Positions 8,066 through 16,872 of a stretch of 64,000 nucleotides of DNA are shown in pieces. The position numbers were made by a program, and so were the translations under genes. Below the pieces are notes generated by a model. The model made no database searches. It saw only the letters and a list, made by a program, of their open reading frames with translations, and was not told the origin of the DNA. This DNA comes from Aquabacterium sp. (GTDB taxonomy: Bacteria; Pseudomonadota; Gammaproteobacteria; Burkholderiales; Burkholderiaceae_C): NCBI RefSeq assembly GCF_016195855.1, contig NZ_JACPYU010000021.1, forward strand, positions 17,781 to 81,780, in the 5' to 3' direction. How positions within the stretch are numbered: position 1 is the stretch's first letter; the number at the start of each line of letters is the position of its first letter.

Positions 8066-10873
8066 ATGATCAATTCGCATCATGCGGTTCGCTACGCCGT
8101 AGCGAGCCTGGTGGCCATGTGCGCGCAAGCGGCTTTCGCCACTGATTACTACGTCAACACGGCCTCCTGGGGGGATTCTGGCAGCCTCGTCTTCCCTTGG
8201 AAGTCGCTGAGCAGTGTCAATGCCGCCAATCTGCAGTCCGGGGACCGCGTGCTGTTCCGCAAGGGGCAAGCCTGGGAGGGCACACTCAAGCTCAAGAGCG
8301 GCGTCACGTATGCCAGCTATCCTGACAGCTCGACCGAGGCCGCACCGGTGATCCGGGCCTCGACCAACCTGGGCGGGCTGACCTGGTCGCGCTACAACGG
8401 CAACATCTACGTGGCCGATGTCTCGTCCAAAGTCTGGGCCGAAACGGACGTGCAAGGCGTGAGCTACCCCGCCGCCATCACCCAGCTGATCTACAACGAC
8501 AAGCGCCTGCAGCGTGCACGCTATCCGAACATCGGTGCCAACGGTGGTGGCGGTGTGTTCGGGCGTGGGCAAAACCGTTTCTTGCGCGTGGCAGATGGCA
8601 CCCCGGTCGTGGACGATGTGCCTACCCAGACCATGCTGCTGGAGGCCACCGCACTGCCTTCCTCGGTGACGGCCACGGACTTGCTGGGCGCCCAGGTCTA
8701 TGTGAAGAACTGGGCCTGGTACCTCACCCGTTATGACATCACCGCCGCGCCCAGCAAGACCAATGTCACCTTGAATGGTGATGCCGCCTGGCCTGGCGCC
8801 AAGAACTACCGCATCACGGCAGGCAATGGCTACTGGCTGGAGAACAAGCTGTGGATGCTCGACAAGGAAGGCGAGTGGGTCTATGACGCTGGCACCAAGA
8901 AGCTCTACGTCTGGTTGCCTGGCGGTATTTCGCCCAGTGGCGTGAACCTGTATGGCTCATCGCATGTGCACGCCATTGAAGGGCGTGACGTTGCGTCCGT
9001 GACCGTCAAAGGCCTGGCCGCAACGGATTCACGCGCCGATGCCGTGGCCGTCAACCACGCCACCACGTCTGTCGTGCTGGACAAGCTGACGGTGGCGCGC
9101 GCAGGGGCCATGGGCATTGCCATCACCAACAATGGCAACGGCACCGGCACAGTGAGCAACTCGCTGGTGACGGACAGCGCAGGCGCGGGCATCTACCTGG
9201 GCAGCAACTCGACGCGCTCGGTGGATGTCATCAACAACACCGTACGGGATGCTGGTCGAGGCTTTTACGCCCACGCCGGTATCTGGCTGGGGCATGGGTC
9301 CAAGGCCACAGGCAATGTGGTGGAGCGATCGAGTTACATCGGTATCCGAACCGCGAAGGGCAACACCATCAGCGACAACCTGGTGCTCAACAGCTGTCTG
9401 GAGTTTGATGATTGCGGCGGCATCTATGCGCGCGGCCTGGATTACGACGGCACCTTGTATGGCCTGACCTACAAGAACGACATCAACACGACGATCAACA
9501 AGAACTTCGTGGACGGCGCGACCCTCGCCAATGCGCCCGATCGCCTGGACGGCCTGGTCAATGTGCCGGCTGACGTCAAGACCAGCGGAACCAACGGCAT
9601 CTACCTGGATGACTTTGCGGGCAAGGTCACGGTGGACAGCAACTACGTGACGGGCTTTGATGTGGGGGTGATGCTGCACTATGGCCGCAGCAACACGATC
9701 ACGGGCAACACCGTGGTTGGCAATGCGCGCACGCAAATCTGGATGCAGGAAAACGGCAGCCCGGCCACGATGAACTTTGTCACCAGTGGCTACTGCGGCA
9801 CCATGCCCGATTGCGATGCCACCAACTACTTGCGCTTCAACACGGTCAGCGGCAACACCTTTGCCTCGCGTGAGGTCAACCCGACCATCGTGCACACGAG
9901 TGACTTTGCAGGCGCGGACGACTTTGCCACCTACTCGCGCAACGTCTATGCCACCTATGGCACGCCGGTGCTGGCGCAGATCGAGTCTGGTGCAGTGGTG
10001 ACCAGGACCTTTGGCCAGTGGGTCGCCAATGGCCAGGACAACATTGCCTTGTCGCCCTGGAACGTGTTTGCTACCTCGTTTGGCGTCAAGCCGATTGCGG
10101 GCGCCAGCAACATGGTCGCCAATGGCGGGTTTGACCAGTCCTTCAGCAGTTGGGCTGATTGGCATGCCATGTCGACGGTGGGCACGACCGGCTGCCTCAA
10201 CAGCGGCGTGTGCCTGAGCACCGAGCCCAGCACAGACGCCGTGGACAGCGGCGGGCGCAAGACCTACATCGTCAACACCACCTCGCCGATCTCTGTGGCG
10301 TTGGGGCAAACCTATGTGCTCACGTTCGACGCGCAGGCTGTGAACGCGGGTGATGTGGTGCGCACCGTACTGCGCAATATGAGCACGTATGCGGACAAGA
10401 CGAATGTGGTGGGCTTCACCCTGTCGAGCAACTGGCAAACCTACACCGCCATCCTGACTGGCAAGGAAACACTGAGCAATGCGCGCCTGGACTTCGAGTT
10501 GTGGACGCAGGGCAAGGTGCGCATTGACAACGTGCGACTGGTGCCAGCCCAGACGGTGTCGGGCAACGCGCAGCCGTTTGGCTTCTACAACGCGGGTGCA
10601 AGCGCGAAATCGATTGCCTGTCCGGTCAGCGATACCACCGCTTGCACGAAGTACGTGGACGTCAAGACCGGTGCGGCCGTGACCTTCCCCTTCAGCCTGG
10701 CTGCCAAGTCTTCGCGGGTGGTCGTGCTCAAGGACCCGGTGTGGATGGACAGCGACCGCGATGGTGTACCCGGTGATGGCGCCAGCGGCGGCCTGGATCG
10801 TTGCCCTGGCACGGCAGACGGTGCCAGCGTGAGTGATGCCGGTTGCACGGTTGGCCAGGTGGCGCTGCCTTGA
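8066..10873 (+). CDS. Secreted right-handed beta-helix protein (polysaccharide-lyase-like fold)
   Basis: A 935-residue exported protein. A signal peptide ends near residue 25 (AQAAFA/TDYYV). The N-terminal segment (YYVNTASWGDSGSLVFPWKS, LQSGDRVLFRKGQAWEG) is typical of secreted parallel beta-helix proteins. The middle (about 290-600) has many Asn/Gly/Val-rich coils such as GTVSNSLVTDSAGAGIYLG and SNTITGNTVVGNARTQI. A C-terminal jelly-roll-like carbohydrate-binding region follows (from NMVANGGFDQSFSSW to VRIDNVRLVPA). The extreme C-terminus, DSDRDGVPGDGASGGLDRC, resembles a calcium-binding thrombospondin type 3 repeat. Beta-helix proteins of this kind usually bind or cleave polysaccharides; catalytic residues were not identified. 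It sits directly upstream of the T2SS-like operon and is a candidate substrate. ATG 8066 is supported by CAGGGAA upstream. Confidence 0.8.
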   Translation: MINSHHAVRYAVASLVAMCAQAAFATDYYVNTASWGDSGSLVFPWKSLSSVNAANLQSGDRVLFRKGQAWEGTLKLKSGVTYASYPDSSTEAAPVIRASTNLGGLTWSRYNGNIYVADVSSKVWAETDVQGVSYPAAITQLIYNDKRLQRARYPNIGANGGGGVFGRGQNRFLRVADGTPVVDDVPTQTMLLEATALPSSVTATDLLGAQVYVKNWAWYLTRYDITAAPSKTNVTLNGDAAWPGAKNYRITAGNGYWLENKLWMLDKEGEWVYDAGTKKLYVWLPGGISPSGVNLYGSSHVHAIEGRDVASVTVKGLAATDSRADAVAVNHATTSVVLDKLTVARAGAMGIAITNNGNGTGTVSNSLVTDSAGAGIYLGSNSTRSVDVINNTVRDAGRGFYAHAGIWLGHGSKATGNVVERSSYIGIRTAKGNTISDNLVLNSCLEFDDCGGIYARGLDYDGTLYGLTYKNDINTTINKNFVDGATLANAPDRLDGLVNVPADVKTSGTNGIYLDDFAGKVTVDSNYVTGFDVGVMLHYGRSNTITGNTVVGNARTQIWMQENGSPATMNFVTSGYCGTMPDCDATNYLRFNTVSGNTFASREVNPTIVHTSDFAGADDFATYSRNVYATYGTPVLAQIESGAVVTRTFGQWVANGQDNIALSPWNVFATSFGVKPIAGASNMVANGGFDQSFSSWADWHAMSTVGTTGCLNSGVCLSTEPSTDAVDSGGRKTYIVNTTSPISVALGQTYVLTFDAQAVNAGDVVRTVLRNMSTYADKTNVVGFTLSSNWQTYTAILTGKETLSNARLDFELWTQGKVRIDNVRLVPAQTVSGNAQPFGFYNAGASAKSIACPVSDTTACTKYVDVKTGAAVTFPFSLAAKSSRVVVLKDPVWMDSDRDGVPGDGASGGLDRCPGTADGASVSDAGCTVGQVALP

Positions 10874-10896
10874 TGTCCGTTTAACTTGCGTCCAGC

Positions 10897-10925
10897 AACG
10901 GGGGCCTTGTGCCCCCGTTTTTGTT
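10897..10925 (+). terminator. Rho-independent terminator after the beta-helix gene
   Basis: A nine-base-pair stem (AACGGGGGC with GCCCCCGTT, 10897-10905 and 10911-10919) with a five-base loop, followed by a T-rich run. It lies 24 bases after the stop codon and separates the beta-helix gene from the secretion operon. Confidence 0.85.
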
Positions 10926-10948
10926 TCCCCCTCGACCCGGTGTGCGGC

Positions 10949-10983
10949 TTGTCACAAAGCTGTCAGCAATAGCCCAATAGGAT
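10949..10983 (+). promoter_or_regulatory. Probable Pho box and -10 element ahead of the secretion operon
   Basis: Two TGTCA repeats start at 10950 and 10961, exactly 11 bases apart, in the frame TTGTCACAAAGCTGTCAG (10949-10966). This matches about 14 of 18 positions of the PhoB-binding consensus. A TAGGAT at 10978-10983, 11 bases further on, could serve as the -10 hexamer, the usual spacing in PhoB-activated promoters that lack a -35. It ends about 50 bases before the first gene of the operon. PhoB control is inferred. Confidence 0.55.
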
Positions 10984-11034
10984 CACGCCCAGTGCTGCAT
11001 CAACACCTTGGTGCGGCTGGAAGGATCCCCTCTG

Positions 11035-11514
11035 ATGAATACCTGTCAAGCGCCTCTGCATGGGGTGCGGGCTGAGCTCGTCCCTGTTGTTTTGACTGCG
11101 CGCCAGGCTCGGGCCGCGCGCGGCTTCACCTTGCTGGAGTTGCTGGTGGTGCTCGTGATCATCGGCCTGCTGGCCGGTTATGTGGGCCCACGCTTTTTCG
11201 CCCAGATCGGCAAGTCGGAAGTCAAGACCGCCGCGGCCCAGCTGGATGCGCTGGGCAAGGCGCTGGACCAGTATCGCCTGGACACCGGCCATTACCCCGC
11301 CACCGAGCAAGGCCTGAATGCCTTGTGGGTCAAGCCGGGTGACGAGACGCGTTGGTGGGGCCCCTATCTGCGCAAGGCTCCGCCCAAGGACCCATGGGGC
11401 CGCGAGTACCAGTACAAGGCACCCGGCGAGCATGGCGACTACGACCTGTTCTCGCTGGGCAAGGATGGCCGTGAGGGCGGTGAGGGCGAAGACCAGGACA
11501 TCACCAATTGGTGA
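11035..11514 (+). CDS. Major pseudopilin, GspG-like
   Basis: A 159-residue prepilin-like protein. After a long 30-residue leader, the prepilin peptidase site is AARG/FTLLELLVVLVIIG, with Phe+1 and Glu+5 as required for processing and assembly. The C-terminal part (YPATEQGLNALWVKPGDE, LRKAPPKDPWGREYQYKAPG) is the typical GspG core that binds calcium. GspG polymerises into the pseudopilus that pushes substrates through the secretin. It is the first gene of an operon reaching to 20393. ATG 11035 is preceded by AAGGA at the right distance. Its stop codon overlaps the next start. Confidence 0.93.
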   Translation: MNTCQAPLHGVRAELVPVVLTARQARAARGFTLLELLVVLVIIGLLAGYVGPRFFAQIGKSEVKTAAAQLDALGKALDQYRLDTGHYPATEQGLNALWVKPGDETRWWGPYLRKAPPKDPWGREYQYKAPGEHGDYDLFSLGKDGREGGEGEDQDITNW

Positions 11515-12623
11515 TGGGCAAGGCAGTCACCAGCATGCGTCGCCCCGCTTCTTTGTCCATCGGCCCCGGCAAGCAGGCCACCGCGCAGCGCGGTGCGGCG
11601 GACTTCCCGCGCCGGCTGTTCTGTCAGGAACTGGCCGTGCTGCTGGATGCCGGCATCCCGCTGTACGAGTCCTTGATGACCTTGCGCGAAAAGGAAGCGT
11701 CGCAGTCGGTGGCACAGGTGTTGTCCACACTGACCACGGCCTTGTCGCAAGGCAAGACGCTGTCGCAGGCCATGCGCATGCAGCCCTTGGCTTTCAGCTC
11801 CTTGTTGATCGCCTCCATTGAGGCCAGCCAGCGCACGGGGCAGACGGCGCAGGCGCTGCGTCAGCATGCGGCTTACCTGGCCTGGCTGGGCGGCTTGCGT
11901 GACAAGCTGGTGAGCGCGGCCATCTACCCGGCCATCCTGATTGGCGCGAGCTTGCTGGTCATCACTTTTCTGACGGTGTTCGTGGTGCCGCGTTTTGCAG
12001 ACATCTACGAAGGCATGGGCGGGGAGCTGCCCTGGTTGTCGGGCCTGTTGCTGGGCGCAGGCAAGGCCGTGGGCGAGCACCCCTGGCCGGTGCTGGCGGG
12101 CCTGGTGGCGATGGCCTTTGGCGCGGTGGCGGCCTGGCGCTCACCAAGCGTGCGTGCAGCGGCCTCGGCGCGGCTGTGGCGCACGCCAGTGATCGGTCCG
12201 CGCATGCGCCTGATCGAGCTGGCGGCCTTGTACCGCACGCTGGGCCTGCTGCTGCAAGCCGGCGTGGCCGTGGTGCCCGCCATGGAGGCGTCCAGCGAGC
12301 TGGTGGGGCCTTCCCTGCGCGGCTCGCTGCAAATGGCCACACGCCGTGTCAAGGAGGGCACACGCCTGTCCGACAGCCTGCACCAGTGCACGCTGACCAC
12401 GCCGGTGTCCTTGCGCATGATGCGCGTGGGTGAACAGACGGGCGAGCTGGGCCCCATGCTGGAGCGTGCCGCCACCTTCTATGACGAAGAGCTGGCCCGT
12501 TTCACCGAATGGGTGGGCAAGGTGGTCAGCCCGGTGTTGATGCTGGTGATGGGCGTGCTGATTGGCGGCATCGTCGTGCTGATGTACCTGCCCATCTTCC
12601 AGGTGGCGGAGCAGATTCAATGA
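11514..12623 (+). CDS. Type II secretion inner-membrane protein, GspF-like
   Basis: A 369-residue polytopic protein of the GspF/PilC family, the inner-membrane platform that links the ATPase to the pseudopilus. Two T2SSF repeats are visible, the first from about LFCQELAVLLDAGIPLYES and the second from about LYRTLGLLLQAGVAVVPAME, each followed by hydrophobic segments, with RVGEQTGELGPMLERAATFYDEE near the end. The ATG at 11514 overlaps the gspG stop by one base, indicating translational coupling; earlier in-frame TTG or GTG codons are less likely. Confidence 0.92.
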   Translation: MGKAVTSMRRPASLSIGPGKQATAQRGAADFPRRLFCQELAVLLDAGIPLYESLMTLREKEASQSVAQVLSTLTTALSQGKTLSQAMRMQPLAFSSLLIASIEASQRTGQTAQALRQHAAYLAWLGGLRDKLVSAAIYPAILIGASLLVITFLTVFVVPRFADIYEGMGGELPWLSGLLLGAGKAVGEHPWPVLAGLVAMAFGAVAAWRSPSVRAAASARLWRTPVIGPRMRLIELAALYRTLGLLLQAGVAVVPAMEASSELVGPSLRGSLQMATRRVKEGTRLSDSLHQCTLTTPVSLRMMRVGEQTGELGPMLERAATFYDEELARFTEWVGKVVSPVLMLVMGVLIGGIVVLMYLPIFQVAEQIQ

Positions 12624-14200
12624 GTGCCGTGCTCAAACCCGATCTGGCGATCCAGCCCGAGCTGGACGAGGCCGCGTCGATCCTGAGTTGGACGCCGGAC
12701 TGGGCCATCTGGCCTTTGGCCAAGGCCATGCGTTTGCGCGTGGTGGTGGCGCATGACGCGGCGCAGCAGTGCTGGGCGCTGACGCCAGTTGTCGATGATG
12801 TCTTGCTGCGCGAGGCCGTGAGCCGCGCCGTGGCACGGCCCGTGTCGTGGCGCGAGGTGGACGAAGACACGCTGGCGGTGCTGCTGGCGCAAGGCGAGCA
12901 GAGCTACGAGGCGCGCGGTGCGCTGATCCGTGATGAAGCGGGCAGCGATGCCGGCCAGCAGGGGGGTGAGGTGCACGCCTTGTCGGTGGACGCCATCAGC
13001 CGCCAGAGCAGCCCGGTGGTCAAACTGCTGGATGCCACCTTGTTCGATGCGCTCAAGGCCCAGGCCAGCGACCTGCATCTGGAGTCCACCGCCTCGGGCA
13101 TGGTGATTCGCCATCGCCTGGATGGCGTGATGGTGCACGTGGGCGATGTGGGCTCGCGCGAGGTGGCCGAGCAACTGGTGTCGCGCTTGAAGGTCATGGC
13201 CGAGCTGGACATCGGCGAGCGCCGCCTGCCGCAAGATGGCCGCTTCAAGCTGCGCGTGCAGCAGTCGGCCGAGTCGGGCGTGCGGGATGTGGACTTCCGT
13301 GTCTCCATCATGCCCAGCAGCTTTGGCGAAGACGCGGTGCTGCGGATTCTGGACCGCAGCCGCCTGTCCACCGAGGCGCAGGCCCTGAGCCTGGAAGGGC
13401 TGGGCTTTGACGGCGATGACGCGGCCGTGGTGCGCCGCCTGGCGCGCAAGCCCTATGGCATGTTGTTGGTGACCGGCCCGACCGGCAGCGGCAAGACCAC
13501 CACGCTGTACGCCGTCGTGCAGGAGATCAACGATGGCACCGACAAGATCATCACCATCGAAGACCCGGTCGAGTACCAGCTCGGTGGTGTCGTGCAGATC
13601 CCGGTGAACGAAAAAAAGGGCCTGACCTTTGCGCGTGGCCTGCGCAGCATCCTGCGCCATGACCCGGACCGCGTGATGGTGGGCGAGATCCGCGATGCCG
13701 AGACGGCGCAGATTGCCTCGCAAGCCGCGCTCACAGGCCACCTGGTGCTGTCCACCATCCACGCCAACAATGTGTTTGACGTGGTGGGCCGCTTCATGCA
13801 CATGGGGGTGGACCTTTACAACATGGTGTCGGCGCTCAATGGTGTGGTGGCGCAGCGCCTGATGCGCAAGCTGTGCATGGCCTGCGCCCAACCCTGGCAA
13901 CCCGCTGCGGCCGACCTGAGGATGGCGCAACTGCCACTGGACACGCACGGCCAGTTCTTCAAGTCCGTGGGTTGCCCGGCCTGCCGTGGCACGGGCTTCA
14001 AAGGGCGCCGGGCCGTGTCCGAGATCCTGCTGATGGACGATACCTTGCGCGACCTCATCGTCACGCGGGCTTCGCTCATCAAGATCAAGGCGCACGCGCG
14101 CGCCAGTGGCACCAGGTTGCTGCGGGAGTCTGCGCTGGCGGCGGTCTTGCGTGGCGAGTCCACGCTGGACGAACTCAACCGCGTGACGCTGGCGGAATGA
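12620..14200 (+). CDS. Type II secretion assembly ATPase, GspE-like
   Basis: A 526-residue cytoplasmic hexameric ATPase that powers pseudopilus assembly. The Walker A motif is GPTGSGKTTT (about 286-295), the Asp box IITIEDPVEYQ, the Walker B region RVMVGEIRDAETA and the His box GHLVLSTIHANN. Two CxxC pairs, CMAC (about 418-421) and CPAC (about 450), form the zinc-binding domain typical of GspE and PilB. The N-terminal domain is shorter and less conserved than in classic GspE. ATG 12620 overlaps the gspF stop by four bases. Confidence 0.93.
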   Translation: MSAVLKPDLAIQPELDEAASILSWTPDWAIWPLAKAMRLRVVVAHDAAQQCWALTPVVDDVLLREAVSRAVARPVSWREVDEDTLAVLLAQGEQSYEARGALIRDEAGSDAGQQGGEVHALSVDAISRQSSPVVKLLDATLFDALKAQASDLHLESTASGMVIRHRLDGVMVHVGDVGSREVAEQLVSRLKVMAELDIGERRLPQDGRFKLRVQQSAESGVRDVDFRVSIMPSSFGEDAVLRILDRSRLSTEAQALSLEGLGFDGDDAAVVRRLARKPYGMLLVTGPTGSGKTTTLYAVVQEINDGTDKIITIEDPVEYQLGGVVQIPVNEKKGLTFARGLRSILRHDPDRVMVGEIRDAETAQIASQAALTGHLVLSTIHANNVFDVVGRFMHMGVDLYNMVSALNGVVAQRLMRKLCMACAQPWQPAAADLRMAQLPLDTHGQFFKSVGCPACRGTGFKGRRAVSEILLMDDTLRDLIVTRASLIKIKAHARASGTRLLRESALAAVLRGESTLDELNRVTLAE

Positions 14201-15036
14201 GCATGAGCACCATTGTTGTATCGCCCGCCTCTTCGTCTTCTTCCGGACATTCTGCGGGGCTGACCGCCTGGTTCCAACCCGGGCACTGGGTGGCTTGCCT
14301 GCGCGGCCGCCTGCGCACCACGTTCCAGCCGCGCGTGGTGTATGTGCAGGCAGACCCGTCGGCCATGGAGCCGGCCTGGGCCGGTGTGGCGCAAAGCTTT
14401 GCTGCCTGGTGCGCGGCCCATGTGGGCGAGCGCTGCATGGTCGGGCTGTCCAGCCACGGCTTGCTCCATGCCCTGGTGGACGCCGATCTGAACGAGCAGG
14501 ATGCCGTGGCGCAGGCGGTGCAGCAGTGGGCGCATTACCTGGACATGGATGCCGCTTCGCTGCAGGAAGACTGGCTCTTGCGTCGGGTCACGGTGGGTGG
14601 GCGGCATCTGGTGTCTGCGGCGCCGATGGCCCTGATCGATGCCTTGCTGGATGGCGCCCAGGCGCATGGCGTGCGCCTGAGCTGGGTGGGCCCCTGGTGG
14701 GCGCGTGGCGCGCAAAGCTGGTTGCGCAATCTGAGTGGATCGGGTGGCGGTCAGCCTGATGCCAGCGAGGCCACATGGACGCTGGAGGCGCGCGAGCCCG
14801 GCCTGGTCACGCGCATCGAGGCCCGCGCTGTACCAGGGCAAGCCCCCCGTCTTCAACGCCTGTGGATGGAAGCGGACAACGGTGCCTCGGCGTCGGCGAG
14901 CGCGGTGTCGGTCAGGCTGGCATCGCCCCAACAACAGGGCATCGCATGCGAAGCCCATCACGCCCATGTCTGGGATCAGGATCAGCTGCGGCCCTTGCTG
15001 CAAGGTGACAACGCGGCATGGGGTTTGAAGCGATGA
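14197..15036 (+). CDS. Secretion-system component, PilM/GspL N-domain-like (tentative)
   Basis: A 279-residue protein with no clear signal peptide or membrane segment, so probably cytoplasmic. No family signature is strong. Its position between the ATPase gene and two small bitopic membrane proteins, and the four-base overlap with gspE (ATGA), match PilM/MshI or the cytoplasmic half of GspL, the actin-like adaptor that recruits the ATPase. Trp- and Ala-rich sequence is found throughout. Function is inferred only from gene order. Confidence 0.5.
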   Translation: MSMSTIVVSPASSSSSGHSAGLTAWFQPGHWVACLRGRLRTTFQPRVVYVQADPSAMEPAWAGVAQSFAAWCAAHVGERCMVGLSSHGLLHALVDADLNEQDAVAQAVQQWAHYLDMDAASLQEDWLLRRVTVGGRHLVSAAPMALIDALLDGAQAHGVRLSWVGPWWARGAQSWLRNLSGSGGGQPDASEATWTLEAREPGLVTRIEARAVPGQAPRLQRLWMEADNGASASASAVSVRLASPQQQGIACEAHHAHVWDQDQLRPLLQGDNAAWGLKR

Positions 15037-15650
15037 AGCGTCGACTGCAGCACATGATGAGCCCACCCCAATGGGCGCAGGAGCTGGACTTCGTCGGGCC
15101 CCGCATCAGCCCCTCTCCCTGGTCATGGTTGCTCTTGCTGCTGGGCCTGGTGGCGCTCGGTGTGGTCCTGCCGCAGGTGCAGGCGGTGACGGCGCAAGAG
15201 GCCGAAGCCCAGGCCACGCTCAAGCGCCTGCAACGTGCGGTGCACCAGCAAACACTGGCAGCCAAGGCGCCCAAGGCCCCGGTGCCAAAAGCCGATCAGG
15301 CGCCCACCTTGTCGTCCGATTCGGCCCGGCATGCAGCGCAGATGGCGCAGTGGCTGGGTTACCCATGGCTGGGTTTGCTGAGCCAGGTGGAAGAAGCCGC
15401 CCAGGCCGAGCAAGCCGTGATGCTGGGCTTCAACCTGGATCTGGCCACCTTGGGCAACCGCCCGGACAGCGCACCTGACGTGCACCTCAGCGCAGCCGTT
15501 AAGGACGACGCCTCGGCCTTGCGTTGGGTGCAGGCGCAAGGCAGTGTGGCCCAGCTGCTCAGCCGTGAGCGCTTGAGCACACCGTTTGTGGCCGCTGCGG
15601 GCAACTACGAATGGCGTGCAGAAGCCTTGCTCAGCGGGGTGTCGCCATGA
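15033..15650 (+). CDS. Bitopic membrane protein, PilN/GspL C-domain-like (tentative)
   Basis: A 205-residue protein with a short cytoplasmic N-terminus, one membrane helix (WSWLLLLLGLVALGVVLP, about residues 31-48) and a periplasmic part that starts with a probable coiled coil (VTAQEAEAQATLKRLQRAV). This is the architecture of PilN, or of the membrane/periplasmic half of GspL. It overlaps both neighbours by four bases (ATGA). ATG 15033 is chosen for that coupling; ATG 15018 is also in frame. Confidence 0.55.
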   Translation: MKRRLQHMMSPPQWAQELDFVGPRISPSPWSWLLLLLGLVALGVVLPQVQAVTAQEAEAQATLKRLQRAVHQQTLAAKAPKAPVPKADQAPTLSSDSARHAAQMAQWLGYPWLGLLSQVEEAAQAEQAVMLGFNLDLATLGNRPDSAPDVHLSAAVKDDASALRWVQAQGSVAQLLSRERLSTPFVAAAGNYEWRAEALLSGVSP

Positions 15651-16219
15651 TGAGCCTGCGCACATGGCAACGCTTTGGCCTGGCAGGCCTGCTGGGTGCG
15701 CTGCTGCTCGGCGGTGCGGCCTGGGCGCATTTCGTGTGGCTGCCCAGGCAGCAGGCCCAGATCGATGAATGGGGCTCGCAGGTACGCCGCACCCGCCATG
15801 AATTGCAAGCCGCCGTTCAGGTGCAGGCCAGCAGCCAGCCCGAGGTCTTGAGCACCCCCGATCAGGCCTGGCAGCGCCTGTGGCAGACCCTGCCCGGCGC
15901 CGACCAGCGTGTGACACTGCAGTCGCAGGTGCTGGCACAGGCCCGGCAGCAGGGCTTGACGGTCAACTCGGTTCAGTACCTGGGCAGCAAGCAGACGTGG
16001 GCCGCGCAAGAGGGTGCCGTGCTGTGGCGCCAGCGCATGGTGATGCCGGTTGAGGGCGGTTACGGCGCCGTGCGCATCTGGCTGGCGCAGTTGCTCAAGG
16101 AGCCCGCGCTCAGCATCGACAGCCTGGACCTGCAGCGCAGCGACGTCATGAGCGACCAGGTCAAGGCGCGTGTGTCGGTGTCGCTGTGGTGGCGCCGCCA
16201 GGAAAGGGCCAGGCCATGA
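15647..16219 (+). CDS. Bitopic membrane protein, PilO/GspM-like (tentative)
   Basis: A 190-residue protein with an N-terminal membrane helix (about residues 7-28), a coiled-coil stretch (QQAQIDEWGSQVRRTRHELQ) and a C-terminal domain with the motif LAQARQQGLTVNSVQYLG, reminiscent of the ferredoxin-like fold of PilO and GspM. It would pair with the preceding PilN-like protein in the inner-membrane alignment complex. The ATG at 15647 overlaps the preceding stop by four bases; a second ATG follows directly. Confidence 0.55.
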   Translation: MMSLRTWQRFGLAGLLGALLLGGAAWAHFVWLPRQQAQIDEWGSQVRRTRHELQAAVQVQASSQPEVLSTPDQAWQRLWQTLPGADQRVTLQSQVLAQARQQGLTVNSVQYLGSKQTWAAQEGAVLWRQRMVMPVEGGYGAVRIWLAQLLKEPALSIDSLDLQRSDVMSDQVKARVSVSLWWRRQERARP

Positions 16220-16872
16220 ACCGCGGTCTGTTGCTGGTGCTGGCCCTGGTGGGCGGCCTGAGCCTGTATCTGGGCAACCAGTCTGATGATGACTTGCTCG
16301 CGGCATCGCGCCAGCCAGGCGGCAAGCCAGGGGCCCAGGTGAGCCGCACCGCGCCAGGCAATCAGGGCGAACAAGGCGAGCGGGTTGAGCAGCCTGAAAG
16401 GACTCGTGCCACGACCAGCGCGCCCCGCCCGGCAGACAAGCGGGCGCCCCCGATGGAGGCTTGGCTTGCCGATGGGCTGACGCAGGGCGCCACGCGATGG
16501 CAGGCGCGCCTGGCCGGGCAAGGGCCGAGCACCACGGGTGATCCCGCTGCCTGGCGCAGTGTGCAGCCGCCCCCACCGCCCCGCACGGCCGTGGTCGACA
16601 CCGGGCCACCGCCTGCGCCGACTGCGCCACCCTTTCCGCATGCGTGGGTTGGCCGCTTCAACGATGAAGCCGTCGCTGTGGCTGCCAGCGGGGCGTCGGC
16701 GCCCGCATCTCAAGTCATTGCCCGTGCCGTGCTGGCCGGGCCCCAAAGCACCTGGGTCGTCCGTGCGGGCGACGTGATCGAAGGCCAATGGCGCATCGAT
16801 CGCATTCAGGACCGAACCATGAGTCTGACTTACCTGCCCTTGAAGCAGCAGCAGACCGTTGTGATGAGATGA
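16216..16872 (+). CDS. Inner-membrane-anchored periplasmic protein, GspC/PilP/MshK-like (tentative)
   Basis: A 218-residue protein with an N-terminal membrane anchor (NRGLLLVLALVGGLSLYL), a long Pro/Ala/Arg-rich periplasmic linker and a small C-terminal domain (about 165-218) containing STWVVRAGDVIEGQWRIDRI. That segment resembles the HR domain of GspC and the beta domain of PilP/MshK, which dock on the secretin. Being placed directly before the secretin gene, with a four-base overlap, supports this. No PDZ domain is present. Confidence 0.55.
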   Translation: MNRGLLLVLALVGGLSLYLGNQSDDDLLAASRQPGGKPGAQVSRTAPGNQGEQGERVEQPERTRATTSAPRPADKRAPPMEAWLADGLTQGATRWQARLAGQGPSTTGDPAAWRSVQPPPPPRTAVVDTGPPPAPTAPPFPHAWVGRFNDEAVAVAASGASAPASQVIARAVLAGPQSTWVVRAGDVIEGQWRIDRIQDRTMSLTYLPLKQQQTVVMR

